Shown here piece by piece: positions 1 through 9,557 of a stretch of DNA of 64,000 nucleotides; position 1 is the first letter of the stretch, and every line of letters starts with the position of its first letter. The DNA lies in the NCBI RefSeq assembly GCF_000524195.1, contig NW_020170434.1, forward strand, positions 150,361-214,360, read 5' to 3'. A program made the translations under genes and the position numbers. Source of the DNA: Echinococcus granulosus (Eukaryota > Platyhelminthes > Cestoda > Cyclophyllidea > Taeniidae). The notes under the pieces are model-generated. The model worked only from the letters and a program-made list of their open reading frames with translations. It made no database searches and was not told the origin of the DNA.

Positions 1-643
1 AATTTTCCCTGAAAACTTCCTGAAATTGTGCAATTTACCTCAACAAATTATGAGATGCCCTTTTTGCTTTTTGACGGAGGTGGTGAAGCCGCACAAAAGA
101 ATATATCAAACTCTTGCTAGAGGAAGGATTTTTTTGTTTAATGACGCAATTCTAATTTAATCCGCTAGGTTAATTACTCTTTATATTGGTTAAATACTTA
201 TTGGACGTGAAGCCTAGTTAATCTCCTCGTCATCGTTTTATTAAACCATTCGGTGAGGCATACATGTTGCGCTGACTGTTTTTAAGTAGTATGTGCAGGG
301 CTTAATCTCTCGGTACAAAATGTGGCATATTTTCCTCCGATTTTTAGGACAACTTGCTGATACAAGTTCGGATATTTTACTTCATAAAAGATTCTTGCTT
401 GATTAGATTTCATCACCATCTAAGTTATTTTCTAAGTATTACGTAGGGAGTTTGATTTCCAGCCTGATTTTCATCATCAACTTTCAGATTTAGCAATCCC
501 ATCACCTTGTGCGACTAAGTTGATCTGCATCCCTTTGTCCTTATTGCAACAAGTCACACCGCGAAATCGACTTGATTTGCTGAATTCCCAATTAAGTAGT
601 ATATGACGCGCTTAGATTTGTATTGATCCTATCCTGTCTGCAG
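1..643. other. Non-coding stretch upstream of first visible AP-3 delta exon
   Basis: No coding exon could be supported here on either strand. The stretch is AT-rich and ends in a clear splice acceptor (ctgtctgcag) in front of the exon at 644. It is probably an intron of the AP-3 delta gene, whose 5' exons lie outside the window. Confidence 0.5.
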
Positions 644-2494
644 ATCTCGCGGCAAGGCCACGAAGAAGGGACAGCGCTCGAGAAAGGCGGCTGTGGCTGA
701 ACAAGCGGAAGGTGAGGAGCCAAACGAATTCCCCTCGAATGTCACTGTCAGCAATGTCATGGACCTGCCAGAGGTAACGGAATTTTGTCCAAACATGCGT
801 CCGTATTTTGAAAAAGTGCTGAATTTTTGAGGCTACATTCCCCCAACCTCAACTTGTTCAGAGCCACCTTTCACTTCTTGTTCACCATCTCAGGCATGGC
901 GGCTGTTTTCGGCTTCCGATTAAGTGCCTCCTGTGACTACTTACTGAGTCTTAGCTGCGTGGAACCTGTCTGTTTTCGTTGCCCACGTCTGTGCGTTCTA
1001 CAACTGCCGAAGGTAAATGAACGAACCTTTGAAGGTGACACTCTTGACCTGTCGGTTGTTAGGATAATTATGTTCCCATTGGTTCGGTTCGTCACACCAG
1101 GTGTGATGGAAGAATCAAGCTCGTCTGCATCGCTTTATTGGGTGTTAACGCTGGTTCATTTTATGGCTGTGGAGTTGGTGGAAATTGCGCGTTCGCCCCC
1201 TGGCGGAGGTCTTCACTGATTCGGTTATCCGCAGTGGATGTCTCTCTTCCGTAGTGACTGGACTTAAGTGAAGGTGAAAGGGGACTCGAGCACGCCTCGC
1301 CATACTGACATCAGTGAAAGGCTCGAGACGCTGCAGAGCGTGTTAATCTGCAAGCAACTGACGGAACTCCATGCCACCATCATAGAGGTCTAGTCATGGC
1401 AGGCTAACGTGTTTGCTATCAGGGTCTTAGAAGAAAGCCATCCATCGCAGCCCTACCTGTTTCAGATGGAATTGTTCTCAGGTTGAGAACGCTCTGCATC
1501 TCCTTTTTCGTTCGATACTCGGTCGTTCAAGTTGCGATACGCGATTTGATGCAACTGATTGTCGTCAGCTGATGAGTACCACACGTCACATATTTGTGAC
1601 ACCGAGCCTATTTAACTGCAATATTTCAACGACGGTAGCACTTTCTTGCAGGGTGTCACACCCAACGAGTTGGATTCGCCTGACGAAGAGAACGATTTGG
1701 ACCCAACCGATCCTCACCGCCTTCTGAACATCCAGTTGGACATTCAAGCTCCGGAGACTGTGGCCACCGTCACGTCCAGTAATAAGGCTAAAGTGAAGAA
1801 ACGGAAAATGAAAGTCCAGGTGGACGGTGAAGAACGATCGAAAAAGGACTCGACTACCTCCAATGTACGTTTGAAAGCTGAGGTCATTTACTGCTGCTAC
1901 TTATTTGATTGTCAGTAGCGTGCGCTTTGACACTTGTTAAATCGCTTGTTCGAAGGGCTTGAAACAGATCGTGGATCATCACCAGCCTCAGCAGGGCATT
2001 TCGGAGGAAGCCTTTTCGAAGCTGCTGATGGGTTCCACACTCACTGCCGCCTGCCGCGTTAAGGTTCGTTGTCCCGCGACTGCTGAGGCTGTGAAGGGTT
2101 CCACTTTGGTGTCTGCCGAAGAAGCCTTTGTCGCCCTTCTGCACAACCTCGCCGCCAACGCTGGAGTATCAAGTTAGTTGGTTGGACTTTCGGCTCATCT
2201 CCTTTAATGCCTTTTTAACTAAGCGGCTTTTTTACTTGGAGTTGTTGAATGTGTTGGAACCACCGCGTCTCTCTACGCCGAGGTTGCGGAGATGGCAGTT
2301 TGCGTGTTGGTGAAACTTTCGGTGAGTTCCATCAAATGAAATGTTTACCTCTTTCACTTCTAATGTCGGATTTCTCCACACAGGCGCAGACCGGATCCAT
2401 CCTGATTGAAGCGAAGTCGAGCCAGGAAGCGTCAGCCAACGAGGCGGTTCGGCAGATCAAACAGTGCGTGAAAAGCTTCAAAGGTGATGACTAG
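644..2494 (+). CDS. AP3D1: AP-3 complex subunit delta, C-terminal exons (partial, 5' end outside window)
   Basis: This is the C-terminal part of the delta adaptin large subunit of AP-3, the adaptor that sorts cargo from endosomes to lysosome-related organelles. Exons are 644-773, 1652-1864, 1956-2172, 2242-2321 and 2384-2494, all with GT/AG borders and continuous phase; the stop is TAG. Exon 2 holds a DPTDPHRLLNIQLD segment matching the DPNDPYRALDIDLD hinge motif of animal AP-3 delta, followed by a Lys-rich hinge (KVKKRKMK). Exons 3-5 match the extreme C-terminal ear: EEAFSKLL corresponds to DAFAKLL in human, then SIVECVGTTASLY to SVVERVDSCASMY and VCVLVKL to VCLLVKK. The distance from hinge to terminal ear is only about 100 residues against almost 300 in human, so the beta-sandwich part of the ear and most of the Lys-rich hinge appear missing. 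A canonical AATAAA follows at 2743. Family assignment rests on these motif matches. Confidence 0.75.
774..1651 (+). other. Intron of the AP-3 delta gene
   Basis: Intron of 878 bp between a gtaacg donor and a tttcttgcag acceptor. An open frame at 827-1219 has no family resemblance and is not supported as coding. It contains one copy of the dyad GTCAC-N6-GTGAC at 1585-1600, and a separate shorter dyad near 1091 (GTCACACCAGGTGTGA). Confidence 0.6.
1585..1600. repeat. Dyad motif GTCAC-ATATTT-GTGAC
   Basis: Perfect 5-bp inverted half-sites around a 6-bp AT spacer, followed by ACCG as in the copies at 45018 and (reversed) 57368. It lies in an AP-3 delta intron. Confidence 0.6.
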
Positions 2495-3279
2495 TGCTCC
2501 TCCCTCCGTCCCTCCTTCCCTTCCTCGTTGCGTTGTTCGTGCGTCTTTCTGTCCACTTGTCTTTTGTCCTTGTCTCCAACACATTCCATCCATCCACCTG
2601 TCGACGTCATGCATCGTGACTCGTCGCAGGATGATGACAGAAACCCATACCCTCACCCCCTCCCCTTTGCGATATCATGAGGTTGCCTCAACTTTTTCCT
2701 CGAATTATTTCAGAGTATTTGACTTTTCTTGTGAAATGTCCCAATAAAACTGATTCCTAAACGCACATGCAAATCATCCAGTGTGTTTGGGGATCCCGCG
2801 GGTGTAGATGCTCCTTTCGACCCAAAGCGTTTTGAAAGGTGCCGGGCAGGAACCAAATCCGCAGACCGCAGCTCCACTCTGGTTCGATCTGTTCAGGCAG
2901 GACCAGACGATTCCTCACCCCCCCCCCCCCGACCCCTGTGATAGAGCAACAAATTGATGCACTGCAAACGTCCACTGCACCCAAAACAAAAGCCAGGTCG
3001 GAAGACAATGCACGCCCACGAAAAGCACAATTACGAGTGCACACATTAAGCACCTGTAGTAACCACGCCTACGAATACACTCTAATGCGATGAGGCAGAT
3101 GAAAAGCGCAACGCCGAAGTAGCGCTCGTTTCTTGGGCTCAAAGAGATCACCAAGTGGGAGGAGACAATCGATAAGGATAAAAAGCCTTCTATTGATGTA
3201 AAAACAATAGGTTATCGACTTGTGTTGAGTACAAAAGAAATGCACAATTAATTGAATCACTATCTTCACACTCCCCGCC
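2495..3279. other. Convergent 3' intergenic region
   Basis: This 785-bp stretch separates the convergent AP-3 delta and hnRNP H/F stop codons. The first half is a pyrimidine-rich 3' UTR ending near the AATAAA at 2743. A C-homopolymer run lies near 2920-2932. No gene is supported; open frames seen on both strands have no family match. Confidence 0.6.
2743..2748 (+). terminator. Polyadenylation signal AATAAA, AP-3 delta gene
   Basis: Canonical AATAAA about 250 bp after the AP-3 delta stop codon and before the convergent hnRNP gene. Confidence 0.6.
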
Positions 3280-6008
3280 TCACCAGTAGTAGTTCTCCAT
3301 TTCGCGTGGAGCATCGTAGCGGTCATATCCGTCGTCAGAGGCTAAACAAGAACATCATCAGACAGACCAATTCGACACCTACCTTCCACTTTTGAAGAAA
3401 CAGATGACGATGGCGGCGGCGCACCATAACCACTACCACTCTCGCCCCGGCGAACATCCCCGCCTCCATATCGGTCGTCCACAGGCCCCGAAGGAGGAGG
3501 AGCGTAGCCATAGTCACCCCCGCCAGTCCCATAATAACCAGCGTTACCACTACCAACATCATTAGGCGAATCGTAGTAGCCACGGGATGGAGGTCCTCCA
3601 GGAGCTCTTCCGCCTCCATTATACCGCCCAACCGAAGCAACCGGAGCACCGTTCGCACCACCACCAGGCGTGGGAGGCGCGGTACTGCCACCGCCGTAAA
3701 ATGGCGGGCCGTAGTTCCACGAGGTGCCGGCTGAACTGCCACCACCGCCAATATAACCAGGTGATTGCGGAATTCCATGGGAGGGGAAAGAATCGAGAAA
3801 GAGTTCAATGTAGCGCGTCCCGATCTTTTCACGATCCTTTTTCATGGCCTCCTTCGCCTCGTCGTGTGTAGCAAATTCAGCATCCGCTTCACCCGTTGGT
3901 CGGCCCTGTGCATTGTAACGAAGAGTAATGTTGACGGGTTGCACAGGGGTGAAGAACGCGGCTATCTCATCAGTCGTGGCTTGGAAGGGCAGACCGCGCA
4001 TGTGGACCACGTGAGGTGGGACACCGCCGCCACGAGGGCTACCGTAGGGACCGCCGCCTCCCCCAGAGTCCATTGAAGGTGGACCGTAGGGACCACGAGG
4101 GCTCGGAGGGCGCTGGTCGTAGCCATAGGGGCGGGAGTAAGGACAAGGCCGAGGTGGACCACGAGGACCACCGCCGCCGTAACCATAGCCGCCATCACCA
4201 CCGTAACCGCGATAGGGTGGACCAGGCGGTCCTGGTGGTGGCGGTGGATTGCCATAGTAACCGCGATCACCGCGAACTCCGTGTCGCATCATGGGCCCAA
4301 CGCCACTACGTTCCTCTAGAGATTTCGGTTACATTGGAGAAGGAAAGAAAGGGAACCTACTATTTATTTCGTGCTGCTTCCGAATCGCCATTGAGGCCTC
4401 CATGCCAGTTGCGTCGAAAATTTCGATGTATCTGAAGATAAAAGAAAACCTCACGGTCAAAAGCAGTCCACAAAGTAGGAGACCCAATTTCATCTCGAAA
4501 CCAATTAAAATTGGTAGATGCACGACGGAAACCACCCCCAAGACGATCTTAAAGGCGGAAACCCATGTAACTATGAAATGCCAGCGAATGGAGGAATGGG
4601 GAGGGAGAATGTACGGGAAGAGATGAGTTACACACAGAAAATATCACCTTCGCCCTATCTTCTCCAAGTGCTTCTCCTTTGCCCGAGCTAGCATTTCGGC
4701 CGAGGTGAACTGGACATAGGCATCCCCCGTGCAACGGCCCAGATGGTCGACCAAAAGCCCGATCCCGTCTGGCGCTATTGTGAGATCTGAAGGCCATCAC
4801 CACAGCCGCAACGACACCCGCCACCGCAGCCCCCATCACCACAAAATTGGTCGACCCGTCCAGAGAAGGAATAAGATAGAAAACCAATACGTATCATTCA
4901 CCAAATACAACCAGCACACATTGACAAATAAGCATAGCCGAGAAAACGCACACAGGAGAGCACGCACACACCTAGATAAACAAATCACCAGAAAACGTTC
5001 ACCCTTGACCAATGTCATCGACCCAGGACTCATACGTCGACATACTCGCCGCCCCAAATTTCGCAACAAAGCCCGACGACAATAAAACACGCCCATCCTC
5101 AGTTTACAACCTGTTACACCAAACCGTACCGCAGACAAACTAGCCGAGTGTCTGATCCGAGAATAACTGCATTCTCCCATTACTCGGTCAACGTGCCCTT
5201 GAATCGAACAAACTACTGGTAAACCGCGGTGTTCGATTTCCCCATAAAACCGTAGAAGCGGATGTGTTAACTATCAAATCACCGCAGTTTAGAGTAGTTA
5301 GGAAGCCACCTTTACGATGCAACACGCTTAGGGAACCCAAGTGGAAAGAGCACAATCACTATGAGATGCAACCCATGCTCAGCGATCAGCAAACCCAGTG
5401 ATCTGTAGCGACTTCGAGCAAAAATGAATTCCTCTCGATGGGAGAAATTCTAAGCCACAAGAACTCAGAATGACTCAAAACACAGATGCCAGATTATCGA
5501 GTACGCCGGAAAAGAGGACAATGAGATAAACTACCCTTACAAGGCAAGGCAATGCAAAAGAAGCTATTCACTCACCGTTAAAGAACCTGAAGATGTCCTG
5601 CTTTTCGGTGTCATAAGGGAGACCGCGAAGACGAGCGAAGAATTCCTTCCGATTCCGATCTGGCTGCCAACCCATGGCGCGCTTCATCTCAGCTTCATCG
5701 GAACGGAAAACTAGAGGAGTCGTTAATAATAGCAACAAAGTACCCTCAATGTATCGACGCCCCATATGTTCTTTGTGGTGCGCCATTGCCCGCTCAATGT
5801 CGTTTTCATTGTCCAACTCAACAAAAGCTTCTCCGTTGGATCGACCATTCGGTCCTTGAGGAAATGATATTCCTCGCTTACCACCCTTTATCGTAACATC
5901 TACGTACGGAAGGAATGAGAAAAAGAAAATACTACCTTTGAAGAAATCGATTACATCATCCGCGGTTGCAGAATAGGGCAAGCCCCGAATCCGTAATATG
6001 GGAGCCAT
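3280..6008 (-). CDS. HNRNPH: hnRNP H/F-like RNA-binding protein with three quasi-RRMs
   Basis: Nuclear RNA-binding protein of the hnRNP H/F/GRSF1 family, which binds G-rich tracts in pre-mRNA and controls splicing and polyadenylation. Exons on the minus strand are 5936-6008, 5744-5899, 5576-5710, 4648-4774, 4361-4431, 3383-4315 and 3280-3341; phases join exactly and give 518 residues. qRRM1 (about 3-80) begins ILRIRGLPYSAT, qRRM2 (about 100-180) carries ARLRGLPYDTEKQDIFRFF and ends RRYIEIF, and qRRM3 (about 288-365) carries VVHMRGLPFQATTDEIAAFF and RYIELF. The GLP[YF] opening and the [GHR]RYIE ending are the diagnostic qRRM signatures. The linker before qRRM3 (about 195-285) and the tail after it are Gly/Pro/Tyr-rich, with many GGG, YGG and PPP runs. 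Introns of 36, 33, 45 and 41 bp are very small; one is 801 bp. The start is the ATG directly before APILRIRGLP; an in-frame ATG at 6056 would add 16 residues. The gene is divergent from the peptidase gene at 7125. Confidence 0.93.
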
Positions 6009-7124
6009 ACTGGCCCGAATGTGAAAGCTGCAGCAATTTGAACAAAGCGAATTCAACAGAAAACGTCACATAGGTTCAAAAACCTAAAAAAGAACAAATG
6101 TTGTACTATTAGCATAACAATTAAAAGTTACTACATTTTGTGTGCTCAAATTTATAAGAATTTTTTGATTCAGCTTGAAAAAGAGAAATTAACGAGTAGC
6201 CAAGCTTATCGCATATTAAGTTGATACAAGAGGTGTTTTGCAACAGACTACTGCATTGCTACTAAGCGTATTTGTAAAACTTTAATTTTTTTAGCTTTGC
6301 AACGGAAACTCTGCCGAAAGTACTATGTGCCTGCTTCTTATCCATCGCCTGGTTTCACATGAATTGACCTTTTTTCAAGCCTAATGATAGTTGAGGAGGA
6401 GCACTCTACTTTATCATAAAACTGCCATGGACTTGGCCGGCAGAAGGAGAATTCGCACACTTAAGCAGAGAATTGTTAGGAAGTTGCTGCAATAGTCGCA
6501 AGGCCACGACGCAGGGTGGGATTAGATCTCGCAGCTTTGGTAAAATCCCAATTATTAAGGAAATTGCTTCAGATGGTAGCAAATGGTAAAAGCACACTAA
6601 ATGATCCGAAAATGTGGAAATGATTACTGCGGTGGTAGGAATGTATGCACCTTTGGCTTAAATTAACATTGTTGCAGTAAACAGACAAAACATTTACGCA
6701 GCTTTGGTTTTTAAGAGCAAGTGTTGTGGGCATTAGCTGCATGGTAATTCAGTTAGTTCGATGTTGGTTTACTAGTTAAAATATTGCAACAGTAGACTAA
6801 AAGGTTTTTTAGAATTTAAAGCCGACAAAAAGTCTGTGTTGATTTATTTTTGAGTAGTACAATTGTGTTTAATGCAATAGACTGTAATGAGTACGGTTGC
6901 TAAATGATTGCAACAATGAAACTGGTCCCTACGTAAAATATAAATTTCGCCTGAGCACTACGTTTTAATGTAAGTAAATTTTGACTTTTACTTGCGAAAA
7001 ATTAAACTATAATTTTAACTATCATAAAGCCCTACTACTCATGATCCTTCGTTCTTTAGTCTCAGAAATTTGGTGCGAGTGTAGTCCCATTTGACCTTGG
7101 CACAGCCACGTTTCACGTCCACCC
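6009..7124. other. Divergent intergenic region (shared promoter region of hnRNP and peptidase genes)
   Basis: AT-rich 1.1-kb stretch between two divergent start codons, so it should contain both promoters and 5' UTRs. No convincing TATA box or repeat was found, and no coding exon is supported. Confidence 0.5.
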
Positions 7125-8623
7125 ATGAGTCAAGCCGACGGGGCTTTGAATGGAACATTAGCAAGTAATGTCACTAGGATATTTACACCTGATGTTGGAC
7201 TAACTACGGGAGCCTTATTTCTCATGGCTATCATTCCCATATACATTGGCGCACACAAATCAATTAAAGCTCTCAAGGAGTCCCTTGAACCGGATGCGAC
7301 TGATATTACCGTTTTCCGTCGAGATGAAGCCGTTATGCTCCCAATCTATGCTAGTTGTGCTCTTTTTGGCATTTTCTTGGTGTTTAAGGTATTGTGGTCC
7401 CTCCTTCTCTAAGCTAAACTTAGATATTTGCCGCTGAGCACATCAACATGCTGCTATCGATATACGCCCTCCTTATCGGCACTTACACTGTGTTCTTCCT
7501 CATCAGGTAAACGGTTTCATCGTGCTTACACTGAATTTCAAGATCACATGCTGTACGGCTGTTTCCGCGGCATCTTCGAAACACACACTTCACTTTAATA
7601 CTCACTGAGTCGGAGAGTGACTCTCCTATACCACAAAAAGGTAAGGCGAGCTTTCTGCTTTACTCCTTTTCCTTCTCCTGCAGAATCGGGGCGATTTCAG
7701 TTTGAGAGGAGGGATGCCGTTCCCCTGGCAATCGCACTATCGGTCGGGCTAGTCTATGTGTGCTCTAAAGTAACCAGTTTTGTTAGCTTATCTCATTCCC
7801 TATTCTAGCACTGGGTCGCTAATAATATCATAAGTATTGCGATCGCTATCGCGGGTATTGAGCACCTTCATCTGGATAGAGCTATCAATGGGTGCGTTCT
7901 GCTTTGCGGTCTCTTCGTCTACGATGTTTTTTGGGTCTTTGGAACTGGTGTCATGGTCTTTGTTGCCACAAATTTCGATGCACCAGTCAAAGGTAGGGAG
8001 AATCTGTGGAAGTCCTTTTCACTTGTTTCGCTTGTTGTTTAGTCGTCTTCCCGCGAGATTTTTTGACAAACGGATTCTTTTCAAAGGACGTTGGAATGCT
8101 TGGTCTGGGCGATATTGTTGTTCCCGGCATCTTCTTGGCCTTGCTCCTGAGATTTGACAATAAGTAGGTTTTGTAAAACTGTATTCATGCGTCCCTAGGT
8201 TGGATCGTAATGGCAGTCGTCTCTATTTTTGGACCGGTTACGTGGCTTACATCATTGGCCTGCTAGCCACTTTCGCCGTTCTGTACATCTTCCGCCATGC
8301 CCAAGTAGGAAGTGTTTCTTTCATCTCAAACTTAGGGAATCAAATGAATTGCTCTTTCTAAGTTTAGTCTTGTTGCGTTTTTTTGTTAAGCCTGCACTTC
8401 TCTACCTCGTTCCTACGTGCTTGGGATTCCCTCTCGCCATGGCACTCATCAAGGGTGATTTTAACGAACTGATGGCGTAAGTTTCTTAATCCTCCGTGTT
8501 GTTGTGTTGAAGTTCGGGTTTTCCGTTGATCTCCCTTTATTTTAAAGTTACAAAGACATTCCTTTGGAGGTGGAGGAACGCGTCAAGGCTAACCGGGAGG
8601 CTGCTGAAAAGAAGGGCGAGTAA
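7125..8623 (+). CDS. HM13: Signal peptide peptidase, intramembrane aspartyl protease
   Basis: ER-membrane GxGD aspartyl protease that cleaves leftover signal peptides within the bilayer. Exons are 7125-7388, 7424-7506, 7543-7640, 7684-7769, 7809-7992, 8043-8163, 8199-8304, 8391-8476 and 8548-8623; phases are continuous and encode 367 residues, close to the 377 of human SPP. The first catalytic Asp is in GLFVYDVFWVFGT (D216), the second in MLGLGDIV (D262), and the conserved PALLYLVP active-site loop starts at P315. The N-terminus has NGT and NVT glycosylation sequons before the first membrane segment, as in animal SPP. The last four residues are KKGE, which fits the KKxx retrieval signal for ER membrane proteins. 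Seven of the eight introns are shorter than 75 bp. The start is the first ATG of the open frame. It converges with the receptor-like gene ending at 9558. Confidence 0.96.
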
Positions 8624-9557
8624 ACAGTTAGGCTGCTCCATACCTTTGGTCTTGCCACTCCTTCCTTCTTTTTTGCGCATCTTTATTGACTTACCTGTGT
8701 TATCGTTTTTTTCGTGCGGTGTTCAGTTGCTTGTCTTTCTGTCACTCGTTGACGCATTGCAGAATGCAAGTGCTACCTGGAATTGGGTTGCCTTCCTACT
8801 CTTATAACGAAATTTTTAGTTAAAGTTAGCCCTTCTTAACTGCTGATGATTAAGCCACTTACGTTTGGCAAAAAACTCATCACTGCAGTAGCTAAGCGAA
8901 CGAGCCCGTGTAGTTACACAGGAAACCTACCTGTGTTTGATTTGGTTCTTCTTTTGCGCGTTGTCTTCTACGTTGGTCATCATAACGAATGTTTGAGCTA
9001 AATCAGGTCAGCCGAGAGGAGCAAATGTCATTACTGTGACTATCCATAAAAACTAGGGTGTGGATGGGGCTGTTCACCTCCAACAGTGAAGGCATTTCTC
9101 GAAGATTTCAGTGCGCTATGTGCAGTTGTCTCGGTTTTGGTTTATCTGAGGCCGGCCGGTGGTCGGCAGTCGAGGCCTCTCTCGCCCGAAAGCAGCACAA
9201 CCCGTTAAAATACGGGGCAGCCTGCCCTCATTAAACTATGTTTCACGTTTTTTTTCCCTTAAATACAGCCGCTGTCAGATCCAACATTGCCTTGTGGATA
9301 TTGGGTCTACTGTCTGCTACAATGTAGCGGTCAAACCATCTTCAGAAGCTAAATAAGGAGCATCGTCTGCTTTACTGACAAAATTTAAAAGGATTGACAG
9401 AATACTGGCACAAGCGGTATGAACAGTACCCCGTAACACCGTGACCTAGCTGCCCCTTCCCACTGCAGCAAAGTTACGAGGTATTGGTCGCGCCGCTGGG
9501 AATTGAAAAAAATAAGGTCAAGGATTGTTAAAACAATTTTTAACAAAGAACTGACAA
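8624..9557. other. Convergent 3' intergenic region
   Basis: Stretch of 934 bp between the convergent stop codons of the peptidase and receptor-like genes. A pyrimidine-rich 3' UTR follows the peptidase stop. Open frames at 8526 and 9159 show no family features. No clear AATAAA was found for either gene. Confidence 0.5.

Noticed and set aside
827..1219. Open frame of 130 codons in the first AP-3 delta intron
   Set aside because: No family features, does not start with ATG, and the flanking exons join in phase without it.
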